Shown: positions 28,112-40,600 of the stretch, one piece after another
How the letters are laid out: every line of letters starts with the position of its first letter
How positions within the stretch are numbered: the stretch's first letter is position 1
NCBI RefSeq assembly: GCF_040712315.1
Contig: NC_134017.1
Coordinates: 14,352,001 to 14,416,000, forward strand
Length of the DNA stretch: 64,000 nucleotides
Reading direction: 5' to 3'
Source of the DNA: Castanea sativa
Taxonomy: Eukaryota; Streptophyta; Magnoliopsida; Fagales; Fagaceae
Translations under genes and position numbers: made by a program
The notes under the pieces: generated by a model
What the model saw: only the letters and a program-made list of their open reading frames with translations
Told to the model about the DNA's origin: nothing
Databases searched by the model: none

Positions 28112-30440
28112 CCAAGCCCTGTCAATCTCTATTTCTACGGAGGACTGTCTTCACCAGCCTATTGCCACCGCCAACCAGTGAAACCACTACCGGTAAAACT
28201 GACTTCTTTTGTTTTCCCCTCTCAATTGTAGTGCTTGGGATTTTCTTCTTTAATCTTCTTTGTCTGCGTGGTTTTGCTGGCTAAATTTCCTCTTTTTCTT
28301 CACCTTCAATGTCCACGCAGTACCGCTGTTGTATTGCATTGTTTAAAAAAAAAAAAAAAAAAATCAATATTGCAACTTCTGTCATGTTTTTATTATATTG
28401 TTTTACCATTGCATGTTTTAATTTAGACAATTTCCAAATTACACCATACTTGTAGCAATGACTTGAACGGTGCCTGCTACAAGTCTATGCTTATGGCCCC
28501 TTAGTCCCACCGAAACCTCTTCTTCTATTTTTTTTTTTTTTTTTTATAAAAAAAACTATCTTTATTCTGTGATTTTGGATAAAACTTGGTAACTTCATCA
28601 ACTTTTGATTTCATGAAAGTATCTGTGTGTAAGCAATTAGCATTGTGGGTTTAAAGATTTTTTTCTTGGTTCATTGTTATTGATATCTTTGTGTTTGTCC
28701 TCTATGTGTTTGTTTAAATTCCCCAGTGAATAATTTGATTTAGATTAACTTTTTTCTCTTCTCTCTGAATATTGGGATTTTCTTTTTCGGATTTAGGACT
28801 CAATTTCTGAATAAAATTTTGTTATTCAAATTTAATCTTCTCTATTTATGCAACACACAGTAAGTTCTCTCTAACCTCCGCTACCAATTGAGTTTGGTCC
28901 TATGCTATGTTATTGCTTTAGTTTATGTTTTCATTGCTGCATTTGAATTTGGAACATGATATTATTAAGGAGAATAAAGTTGTAATGGGGTTGAAATAAG
29001 TTGTATATATTTTTAATCTGTACATACATAGTATTTGGTTGTTGAGTTGCATTGCCTTATTGTGTGTTTGCTCTTCTTGCATATATGGCAGTTGGGAAAG
29101 AACTTTTTTTTTTTTTGAGAAGTTGGGAGAGAACTTGGTTCAAACAAAAAAAAATTCATATTCTAAAAGTGACATAACTTCTGTTTTCATGGATTTTTAA
29201 AAGATAAAATTTAGGTAGCGTTTGGATCCCACGTCCACGTTTAGAGTTTAGCGTTTTACCTTTTTTTTTTTACCAACGCCTCTTGCACTATTCATGGGAT
29301 ATGAACAGTGCATTAAGGCAAATGAACAGTGTTTTCAGTTGTGAACAGTAATCCGGAAATTATTTTTTTATTGTTTTCAGCTTTCAGCAAAATAAGCGGT
29401 ATCCAAACACACCCTTAGTTATATTTGCATTTGTGGTACAGAGTGACAAAAAAAAAAAAATACTTATTTTGCAGGTCCTACTCTGTTTTCTGGATGAAGA
29501 GCTGAATGCTTAAGTGCATCAAATCCAGGTTTGTTAACAATTTCTGTGAATCTTTTAAAAACAATTTACTGCTGCATTTGTTTTCTACGTATTAGGAACA
29601 ATTCTTTCTATTAAATAAAAAGAGAAATGTTCTTTCCCAACTTTTGTTAATACTGTTGTTGGGTATTGTTAGCGTTACTTTTGTTAGGTTTTTGCTAATA
29701 CTGTTGTTGGGTATTGTTAATGCTACTTTTGTTAGGTTTTTTTTTTTTTTTTTCTGGATTTAATGTTGTGAATTATTATTTGGGTTCATGTGGCTACCAC
29801 TTAGAAACTTGATTTTAAGGTATAGTTTCTCTTCTAGATATAAATTCAAAATTTATAAGGAATTTTAAATTCTAATTCTTTTTGGTTTCCATTTGGAATT
29901 TATAGGTTCTAATTTGAACCAAGATGGAACCACAATAGACTTTGAGATTGTATATTTAAACTTTAAGGGGAAACTGAACTTTGGGTTTGAATTTTTTTAT
30001 GATTCATTTTGTGGTGGGGCTGTGCATTGAGATTAGAGTTTGGTATTGGTTTCATTTGAATAGTGGATTTGGGTTTGATTTAGAAGTGGATCTATGAATA
30101 TGAGGTCATATGTTAGATATTTTTACTGATTTAGTAGACTATTGGTGGTGGGATTAGTATTGAACTTGGACTTGGTCTTAACGTTTTGGTATTTAACTTT
30201 TGAAGACAATTTCAGGTTTTGCAAATGGGATAGGTTTATATAGTAGAAAGGAGATAAATTGAATCACAATGGTCTTTGAGATTATGTATTTGAAAGTTTA
30301 ATGGATATTGAGAAGAATGTTTGATTTTATTAAGAATTTATTTCATGGTGGGTTTGTGCATTGAGATTAGAGTTTGGGATATTCTCTGCAAATTTGAAAT
30401 TTATCATTGAGAATGAATTGTGGGTTCAGTGAATTTGGGT
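28112..30440. other. Gene-poor spacer with local duplications
   Basis: AT- and T-rich. A roughly 50-bp unit (CTGTTGTTGGGTATTGTTA) is tandemly doubled at about 29646-29738. A region of roughly 190 bp at 29920-30110 has a diverged copy at 30250-30460 (shared GTGCATTGAGATTAGAGTTTG). An exon-like piece with AG and GT borders on the plus strand (about 29475-29528) has no recognisable product. Confidence 0.4.
29214..29414. mobile_element. Tourist-like MITE (PIF/Harbinger type)
   Basis: A 201-bp element with imperfect terminal inverted repeats (GGTAGCGTTTGGATCC at the left; GGGTGTGTTTGGATACC read inward from the right). It is flanked by the 3-bp duplication TTA (29211-29213 and 29415-29417). TTA target sites and G-rich ends containing GTTTGGAT are typical of Tourist-type MITEs. 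It has no coding capacity. Confidence 0.75.
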
Positions 30441-31225
30441 CTAATTTAAAAGTGGTCTTGGTCTTAGGTTTTGTCCAAAAAGAAAAGATTTATACCAGAC
30501 AACAGCAGTTGCTGCCACTGTTGCATAAGATTGGTTTATGAAACTAAGGGGGGCTTTGGAAGTTGTCACAGTTTTTAGTGCTGAAGTTCGCTGATTTTTA
30601 TTGTAATCAATGTTTTGTTGTACTTTCATATTGCTAAACTCCTCCAAATAGAGATTGTAGTAACTACATGATTGAAGTTTCCATCAAATGGGAGTAGCTC
30701 CTTTGGATCAGCATTTCCCAACTGGTTTGAGCGGATCACATAAGCACTTGGTTTGTGCTTTCTCACAGCATTATATCTGGATTTATAATAGCTTTTAAGG
30801 TTGTCTAGAGTGACTCCTGGTGCATGAGGTTCGTTCATTAACTCAATTGCTGCAAGATTTGGATTGTTGACATACTTGCACATAAACAAGGTCTAATTTA
30901 GGATTTAGGGAACATTCAAAATTCATCAATTGCTCTTATTGGAGTTGTCTATATTGCACATGTGGTCTGTCACTATTAAAGAGCATTCTTAAACCATTTT
31001 ATCAAAAAACTACATTAGCAGTAAATCAAACATATGGTACTTTATAGTAAGAAAAAAAAGGTAAGTTTATTGAACCTTTTTTGCTAGGAAGTTTATGACT
31101 GCCATAGTATCCTTTATATTGGAATCTCCCAATTCCTGAAATCCATCTCTTGTCCCACTGACATTTCCATTCTATAATCCTTGAATCGCATGCAGGTCAG
31201 CAATTACTTTCATCCCACATTTCCT
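30441..31225 (-). pseudogene. GH5 exo-beta-1,3-glucanase-like pseudogene fragment
   Basis: The parent family hydrolyses beta-1,3-glucans, usually outside the cell. Exon 31225-31076 reads CGMKVIADLHAIQG, an in-frame TAG (31172), then GTRDGFQELGDSNIKDTMAV and NFLAK. Exon 30876 to about 30648 reads YVNNPNLAAIELMNEPHAPG, including the acid/base NEP motif, then YNAVRKHKPSAYVI and NADPKELLPFDGNFNHVV. After this the frame breaks; VQQNIDYNKNQR and SKAPLSF can be found in another frame. The N-terminal part and the downstream nucleophile exon are missing. It is a non-functional relic; orientation is opposite to the methyltransferase relic nearby. Confidence 0.85.
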
Positions 31226-31240
31226 AAAATTTTTAGAGAA

Positions 31241-33228
31241 AACATCAGTTTATAGTAAATTGTTATGAAATTTGTTCTTAATAATTTGTGCATCATGTAT
31301 CTTAAAGAGCTTAATTGGGATCATAAATAAAACTGTCTTTCTAATATATATGGCAGGAAGTTAGACTATGGGAAAACTCATACTACAGAAAATAACGTAA
31401 GTGCTCCATAAGCATTAGCTGCTCCTAGATGATAAAATGTTTGAGGTGATATTTGGCGAATTTGGGATTGGAAATGAGATCATGCCAGGCCCTGCAAACA
31501 CATTTTAATTCTAGAAGACACTTGACAGGAAGTCTAGATAGTATGCTTCCCACTGTGACATTTCAGCTAAAGTTGTAAGTAGTAGATTCTTTGATTATTA
31601 AGCATCTATTTAAGTTATTAATAATGTAGAAAAATCTAAATCATCCATTTTTCAATAAATGATTATGATTATAAGAAATTTACAACGAAGTTATCCTAGA
31701 AACTCTTGATTAGTTTGTTAATTGATGCAATGAGAGGAGAGTGGGACTAGGCAAAGTTACAAGACCTGTTTGATGTAGCTTCAATCTCTGCCATTGTTAA
31801 AATTCCTCTAAATAAGAAATACACCAGATAAGATTATGTGGGTAACAAATGCTCATTGCCCAAGAAAATAATATAGAACATTATCCCATTGCTTTCAACG
31901 TTTTTCTCCTTCCTCCAATTCTAGAAAAATACTTTGACATATTTTACCAAACAAGTCCACGCATTACACCAGAATGGCACACTAAATGCATTGAATGTAC
32001 TAACATTGAATTTGAAAGACAATTATTTAGCTATATATTATATCAAACACATCAGAGGTCTTGCAAATATTTTCATTACAAAAAGAATGATGGTTTTGAA
32101 TGAAAATTATTTAGCTAAACATTATATCAAACATGATGTGCTGTGATGTGCTAAAAAGTACTTCTCTTTGTATTGGACACTAAATGTGCAGCCATAACTT
32201 ATAATTTTTGCTTGAAAGGTGATCCACAATATTTTACCTATGAATGAGCTCAATCTTTACTGTAGGAAAATAATTTCATCATTCTCAAGTGACATATGTG
32301 GGGATAGTGCAGAATCAGTGACGTGAAATATGGGAGTGCTTAGAAGCGCCGGAAGTCTAGAGACCAACCATGATGTTTCCATAGGTATAGTGTTATTAGC
32401 AAAATGAGTATGTCATGGAGGTGGAGTTCATGCTGAATATAGCCTGGCTGTTATGGTACAATTGGAACCAAAGGTGGGTGAATGAAGCTAGACAGCATTG
32501 AATTTGGTGCAGATAGCTTCTAATCTAGATATGGAAATTTAGATGGTTTTTAGGACCATCAAGATCTATTATTGCTTAAATCTTATAAATTTTTTCTGCT
32601 ATTAGATAATGCAATGGGTCTGAATGATTGATAGGATGCTTTTAAACCCATATATACTGGCTGCATGATAATGATTTTTAGTTATTAGAGTTCTGAAATT
32701 ATCTAGAAGTTAATTTGTAATATCTACATGTTTAATGTTGGCAATGCTCTTTTATTTATTACATGAAAGCATCTATTAGTGGAGAAGGTTTTGAATTGAC
32801 TACTTAATTCAACTGAATGTACGCTGTATATTATGTTTGATAACATTCGTCAGGAAAATATGAGGATCATCTGTTATTCATCCTCTCAACAAATTTGTAA
32901 TCCTTAAAAGGGATTTTTGCTATGATAAGTAGAAAAGTTGGAACCACTGCTCTGATTTGGATACATTGTCATTGGCCTTGATTTTTTATTTTGTTGTTGG
33001 AAATGAATTTCTTGTCAAAGTTTGTGTGTACACTGTACATTACATGTATTTTGTAAGACTAAGACCACATGGAATTTTTGGTTCATATCATTGTTAACTT
33101 CTGAACTACATTCTATGCAATGTTTTCTTTCTTCCCCCAAATATTATGACTGTATTTTAATTAGCTTTATTATGATACAGTGTCAGACCTTGGTACCATA
33201 ACATGGTTTATGCTGTTTTGAAATACAG
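31241..33228. other. AT-rich spacer
   Basis: No convincing gene, RNA or repeat was seen. The short frames at 31849-32146 have no recognisable content. It may include eroded introns of the flanking relics. Confidence 0.4.
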
Positions 33229-33441
33229 GGATTACTGGAATACTTTGCAGTAAATTTTTCCGTGGTTTTGTGTTGACTGACCATAATGATGAAGTCCTGA
33301 AGGCAAGATAACAAAATTAAATTTCAATGCTTTGACATTTGGTAGGTAATCTCCAATCTTGACTATTTATATAACCCATCCTCAGATATTGAAGAAAAAT
33401 AGAGCTGCATGCATCTTCTGAAAATCCAAATAATTGTGCTG
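33229..33441 (+). pseudogene. Methyltransferase (METTL21-like, family 16) pseudogene fragment
   Basis: Exon 33229-33302 follows an ACAG acceptor and reads GITGILCSKF then VLTDHNDEVLK. This matches SAM-binding motif I (the G.TG part) and the acidic TD motif of plant lysine-methyltransferase-like proteins. A second exon, 33386-33441, reads ILKKN and, after a 2-nt deletion shifting the frame near 33401, LHASSENPNNCA up to a GTGAAAG donor. The intron between them is 83 bp with GC instead of GT at its 5' end (GGCAAG). The first and last parts of the gene are not seen. Family assignment is moderate; pseudogene status follows from the frameshift and missing exons. Confidence 0.6.
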
Positions 33442-36400
33442 GTGAAAGAAATAAACTCAAAATGAAAGATATATAATTGACTTACCTAATATCTTCTTCT
33501 TCTTTTTCTTCCCCCTCTCCCCTTATATAAATGAAAATCCATTAATATTTTTTCCTTCCTCATTTTTAAAAATACAAACAAGCTCACTTTTATTCAACTA
33601 CTAATAGTGGGGAAAAGTGCATAACTGTGCAAAAGCCAGAATATTGTCAGGCCTGCAACTGCAATTGACATAAAAGTGAAGTAAATCTGTGAGAAATTGC
33701 TTAGTAGGTAGTCTTGCTGAGTGAACTATGTATGTGTGTAGACATGCATATATTTACTTACTAATTTGATTGTGCTTTGGTATTAATCTCAAGAGGGGTT
33801 TATGCATTTATGCCCACCATGTAAAGTTAAATTTGTAGTACCTGAACATGTTTCACAAGGATGCTAAATTATTGACATTACATATGATATACAATTGATC
33901 TCTACTATAATGACTTAAAAATAACTGGGGACAGTTTTATAATCTTTAATAAAAAGTCGAAAACTTAGCCTCTGTCGTAGCATGAGGAAACCTACCTTTC
34001 AAATTGGTGAAGAAACATTAGACATACATCTTTTCAAATATAAATATATTTATAAATATGTGTGTGTGTGTGTGTGTATTTATATATATATTGGTTATCT
34101 TTTAGGTTCAAGCTTTAAAGAAAGGTCTAAACTGAAGTTCCTATTTGCATACGAACAATTTTCGGAGTTTCATTGGCTGCCGATATCACCATCTTTTGTT
34201 TGGAAAGACATGCAATATGTTTGATAAATCCTAAAGTTCAATTACTTCAAGAAAATTGAAAATATCAGTATGACCAAGCCCTTCAACTGCTCAGTATGTC
34301 TATTTGATAGCATGGCATGATATAGACAATATGGTTATTTTAACAATGCCTTCGTATTGAAGCTGATTTCTTTTATGATGCTAATTAAATAATATTAAGA
34401 ATTGAACAGATAAAGTTCTTTTTCTGATTCTCTATTGTTAGCAACAACATCACCAAGCTGCATTTCTGTTCTAGGTTTTCTTGACAAAGTACTACAAGAA
34501 TTGGAGGTTGGATGACTCAGTGTTCGTGCTTGATTTTGTGGATATTTATGTTATTGATTCCAAAACAAAATCAATTACCAGAGCTAAATTTTTTGTGAGG
34601 AAATTTGTTTGTGAATGTTAGTTTTAAAATTGCAATAACTATTCTTCTTATGCTTCTTGTGGATGCGGAGTGGCTATTTGCTTCTTTACCTGTGGAGTTT
34701 TGATTTTTTTTTTCCCCCCTTCGTTTTGTTATGGCTGCCTTTTGATTTTGATCAATCGCTTTGCTTAAGCAGTTTAGTTGTAGGACCATGTTTCCAAAAT
34801 GAAAAATGGTGATGCTTTAGGTTATTAGTGAAAATTTTTAGGTTCTCCCCTCGTCCTCACCCCCCCCCCCCCTCTCAAAAAAATGATCCCTGAAAGGAAG
34901 TGAAGATTTCTTATGATGGAGATTTATGTAATAGCCATCAATTGATGCTATTATGTAATTTAGTTTCTATTTAGTAATTGAATGTTTCATACTGAGAATA
35001 GGGATATCTAAGGTTAGAATCCTAACGTGCAACATTCATTTAGAAGCAAATTACAATATTAAGTTTTCATGTTAAACTATAATGAAATGATGATTGTAGT
35101 AAATAAACAAAGATTAAATACTAATTCATACTCAATAGCTTTCTCGTGCATCATACAAGTTAATAACTAGTTCACTATGATTACAAAACCTTTGCAATAA
35201 TAGACTTTTAATATAACCTAAGGAAAATGCCTTGAATGTCTTCCCAACATAGTGGCCTCAGCCTAGAACTATGGACTTCATGTACATGAACTTCCTCCAT
35301 GAAGTACAAATACCCCACCTCTCCCCTGAGCTCTAACCAAGGCCCCCACATTCCCCCCATACACTAAGGTATAAGGAGGTAATATCCAGGTCAACTCACC
35401 CGATGTTCCGAAGAGAACTTGATTGCCTTATCATTGGTATTCACCACTTTTAATTAATGCCAATTATACCTAAAAGCATAGGCATATTCTTAGCACAATC
35501 CGAGGTAGGCCTTTCTATATCTCTCTCTCTCATATATATATATTTTTTCATGTATCTTAAATAATTGTCCAATCAAAAGCCTTGTAAATTGTAACTCAAT
35601 TGACATATTCGTGTTCTAACAAGGACATTCAAGATTCAAATTCTCTTTCACTTATTTTAACTATCTTACTAAAAAAAAAAACCCTTGTGCCACAATGTCC
35701 TTCTCTTTCCTCAACGATTAACAAATGGACTAAGCTTTTCAAATAAAGAATAGTGTGGACAATATAGATAAAAGATCGTGGTGGAAAATTATAAGTGACA
35801 TTGAGTGTTAATGAATAATGATTTTATTAAGAACTATATGAATTTTGTTATGAATCCAGATTATAATTGTAGTTATCTACCCTGGAGGCTTGAACTACGG
35901 GATCATTTGCAAACTTCTTTTTTAAAATTATAATTTGAGATTAATTTACAATGTCTACTTATGAAAAGTAACAAGAGATGCCAATTGAGTTATTTTGTAA
36001 AATATTTTGTTTTGGTGGAAAAATTAGAATTTTTGATACTTAAGTTTCCATTTGTTTTGTAATTTTTTAAAGCAAAAATAAAATTAGAAATCATAGAACC
36101 CTATTTTGTTTTGTTTCTTAATTATGATTCATATTCTCTTACAAGTGCATCTTCTGATCAGTGGAAGAGTTAGATAAGTATGGGTGCAAATTTTAACTAA
36201 ATAAATATTTGATTTGAAAAGTTACTTTTTTCAAACAATAACTCACTACAATTGTTGAGTTTTCATGCTATGAAAACGTCTCATGTTTTACCAAAAAAAA
36301 AAAAAAGAGAATAAAATCAAGCATCTCATGACTGCCCTATTATCAAGAGTAAAACTACATTTATAGCATTTTCACAATGAATTTTTATGTGATAAATTAA

Positions 36401-37632
36401 ATTATTTCTGGTTTTAATCTGATCTCACTACTGAAATTACTTTTTACCTACTAATAATAGCCAATAACAATTTATTATCTAAGATTTGCGGTGAATTAGT
36501 TGTAAGCATAATATTTCTTTATTATCGATGATATAAAAATGTTTGGTGTTCCAAACTTTTCTTTTTAACTCCACGATGGAGAGAGTGGGGCCATGGCCCT
36601 TGGGGGAGATAAAATGGTTAAATAGGTAATACACTTTTCCTTTTAGGTAACACTTTTAAGAAGGAAAAAAAAAATTGGTTATGTAAAAAATAAAAAGGGA
36701 TTTTAGAATCTTGGTGTTTCCAATGGAGACAGCCATGGTTTAAATTCTTTATCTCCAAATTATCGAATTAAAAAAAATATATGAAAAAAAAATTAAATTT
36801 GTTCAAATTTTTTTTAAAGAAACAAACACACTCAAAGAAGAGGGGTGCAAATATGGGACAGTTGTATTGAAGAGCTACACAACCAAATTGTGTGAATAGA
36901 AGTGTACAGGCTTCATAAGAAAATTTGAGTTTTTGCAAATATCTCGTTGAACTTTAACGTGAGTGTTTGGTTTAGGAGCTTTTAATTTGAGCAATTACCC
37001 CCTACACATTAGGTTGGTAACATTTTTTTTCTTTTTAATAATAGGTTGGTAACATATTAAACACTATGAGTATTTCCAATAAAATAAAAATATTTAATCA
37101 AATAATTTCTACCTAATAAATATGACATTAGGCATTTGGGCTCTAAAAAACACAAAAAAAAAAAGAAGCATAAATCATGTGATTAAATGTGTTAGTCATT
37201 AATAAAAACATACTACTTATAAATTATATATATATATATATATAGTTTAATTTGTTATAAAATTAAAGCGCATTGCGAAAACTGTTGAAATTGGAATTTT
37301 AAGGGCCAAAAGTGACAACCACCTTAAAGTTTAAAAAGTGATATTTGTAAAAGGACTCCAAAATTTGTAAGACCAGAAGTTAGCTGTGTGTGTGTATAAA
37401 GCCTTCTCTTTCTTGGTCTTGATTGGATTTTTCAAACCTCTTAATTAATATGTTTACCGACTAAACTCAGCTGACAAGTACAAAGATGAAAGACCTATAC
37501 CAAAGATTTATAGATTTTCATAACTTATTGTTTTCTTTCTCAAATGAAAAATAAGCGATCATTATATTTACAATCAACAAATTGGATCGTTTGTATTATA
37601 CTCAAAACCAGCAATTGGCTACCTAGTACGTA
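33442..37632. other. Long AT-rich spacer downstream of the kinase gene
   Basis: Contains TG and TA microsatellites (34060-34092, 37228-37246), a C tract at 34861-34872 and many T tracts. A short plus-strand frame at 34107-34224 (KERSKLKFLFAYEQF) has AG before it but no recognised family. Nothing else can be supported. Confidence 0.4.
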
Positions 37633-40600
37633 CTACCTTGCCTGGGGAGCCATATCCATCTCAAGGCCCAAAGGGTTCACATCAAATGTGTCGTTGAATG
37701 ATTTCATCATTGGACCACAATCTTGTTCATAAGCCTTTTCTATCTCCAAGCACTCCTTCAATTCAATCACCACATGGCTCATGCTTGGCCTTTGGATGGA
37801 AATTAATGGCACACATGCTATTGCTGTCTCTATTGCCTTCCAAACCGAATTTGTGTCAAAATTTTCAGGCATTCTCGGATCAATGATATTTCGTATATCC
37901 CCTCTAGCAAGAAGGGGGCTAACCCAATCAACGATATTAGTGTTATCCTTGTTATAGCTTTTTATTATTGCTCTCTTGCCTGTGATCAGCTCCAAAAGTA
38001 CAATTCCAAAGCTGTACACATCACTTCTCTCAGTTAACCTGTTGGAAGTGTAGTATCTGCATGGAAGAACAACTCTAATACCATTAATGTAGATGCTAAA
38101 TTTCAGTCAGTCAGAATGTGTTGAAGAAAACTCAAACCAAAAAATGAATTGAATGGAAGTATACTGAACCACAAAGACTTACTCTGGATCAAGGTAACCC
38201 ATCGTGCCAACAATAGCAGTGGATAAATGACTTTGACCTTCAACTGGGAAGAATTTTGAGAAACCAAAATCAGCTATCTTGGCCTGCAGTTTTTCATTCA
38301 ATAAAATGTTGGCTGTCTTCACATCTCTGTGAATTATAGGTGGTTTGCAACCATGATGCAAGTACTCCAGGCCTACATGTATAAGTTTGGCACATCTTAG
38401 TTACAACATATGAACCAAATTAGAAGTTAACTTCGTTAAGAGCAATTCTGCCAGCTGACCTTGTGCCGCATCAACTGCAATCTGAAGTCTCTCTTTCCAA
38501 CTCAAAGCGTCTCTTGTTTTATCTGCTGCCATAACATAACAAACCAGAAGTCCAGTATTTTTAAGTTATTTTTTACAAATGGAATGTCGGTCAAGAAGTA
38601 AATCATTTAGTACCTGATAGATGCTCTGCTAAGTTCCCGTACGCCATGTACTCATAGATGATACCAAAATTTGTACCCTCATTGCAGTATCCAACAAAGG
38701 AAGTTAAGTTTCTATGATGAACCCGCATCAAGAGCTGAGCCTGCAATTCAAAATGACACTCAGTCATAGATACATAAATACTTTAATTGAACATATTTTG
38801 GTAACAATTAAAGTTCTTGGGTGTAGAATAGCATACCTCTGTGAGAAATTGGTTTGAGCCATCAGTTGATGATGGAGAGAGCATTTTGACTGCAACCTGC
38901 ATGCCATCACTTAGGCATCCAAGGTATACCGTTCCAAATCCCCCTTTCCCAACAATTTTCTGAAAGTTGTTGGTTATACTTACAACCTCAGAGTATGTGA
39001 ATTGTCGATTGTCTGACTTCAGTGGCCTGCCTCCTTGGTAAGTTCTTGGAAGTTTCTTTGCAGCTAATTATAAGACCATCATAGTCGCCAATTATGGTAT
39101 GCTCAAGTAATTCAAGGGATTTTTAAGAAAATTTCATTTTTATTATTCTAAATGTGATAGTATCTCAAAAATAATAATGATATGATTTCTATATTGATAG
39201 TGTTTATTATTAAGTGATTTATTTCACAATAAAGAAACTTTGTACCACGTATACCTTGTTTTCTTTTGCAGCGCCAACAAACAACTAGCATAGTTAAGAC
39301 AACTAGAGCTGAGACAGTGGCTGCAATTAACGGGACAACAAAATTCTTTTTCTCCTTTTTGCATGGAGCCATCACACAAAGGTCTGGATTTCCATCCACA
39401 CTATGAAATTATAATAGATTGAAGTTAAATCTTTAACAAAATTAAATAAACAAAAGGGGTAATGAAAAGCATTGAATATTATACACATTACCAAATCACC
39501 AATCATATAAATTCATGATTTTTGGGTAAAAACAAACCTCAATGACAGAAAACCATTATTTGATCTTTCTAGGAGTGCAGAAGGAACTGAACCAGAGAGT
39601 TTGTTTCCTGACAAATTCCTGCAAAGAATTGTTTGAGTTAGATGGTTTATTTCAAATTTTAATTATGGGACATTAGCATCAAGGGCAAAACCACTTACAG
39701 GGTTTTTAAGTTTGGCATTTGTGACAAAAATTCTGGTAGTGGTCCTGTTAAGCTATTGTTTGATAAGTCCCTGAGAAATGATGCGTTGGATTTGTTTGAT
39801 TAGATATTTTGAACATTAAGTTAAGAAATGCTTTATAAAACTTTATATCTATGAATGATTGAGAAGTATTGATTCTCATGGAGTGACATTGAGTTGACAA
39901 AATAGTTTGCTAATTGTGTAAAAAATGCTCAAATGGCAAATGCCATCATTTGTGTAAAGATTGAAAGTTGCTATTGAATAATACTCACAGGTACTCTAAT
40001 GATTTAAACCTAGCCATTGAAGGAGATATCTTTCCTGTCAATCCACTTGAGCCTAGATTCCTGCAATTAAATTTAAAAGGCTCAATTAGGCTAGTAATGT
40101 ATATCATTAGATATCTAGATGACATATTAATTGGGTTTAACAGACACTCACAAGGAGATGATTATAGGGGGCTCGTAACCATTGTCTTTGCAATTCAGGC
40201 CATCCCATGCAGGTCGTGGCAGACATGGATCTCCTTGCCAGATTTTAGTTACCGCATTGCTCACTTTGATGTCCATGATGGCGTTAACTAATATACACCA
40301 ACATTATTCACAAACTGAATCGAAGTTGTATCTCAACCCAATAAAAATATAAGAACAACAAAAAGAGGAGACACAGTAAAGCTGCATCTCAGTGGATCGA
40401 CAACAAATTTTGTGTAAGAACAGCATACCATCTTCTTGGTCTGTTGGTGCTTGTAAGAAATCTTTCACTATGTAAACTTCCATTGCATTGAGAATAGGAG
40501 GAAGGGTGGAATTTTCCGTCTTGTTAATAGAAAATTTGAGCTTAGGTCCCCTCACTGGCACGGTGCTATAGTTAGTAGTTGAAGACAGGTAATTAGGAAC

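Noticed and set aside
29475..29528. Small plus-strand exon with AG and GT borders
   Set aside because: No coding match and no neighbouring exons; such borders are frequent by chance in AT-rich plant DNA.
34060..34092. TG/TA microsatellite as a regulatory element
   Set aside because: A simple repeat with no gene close by on a supporting strand.
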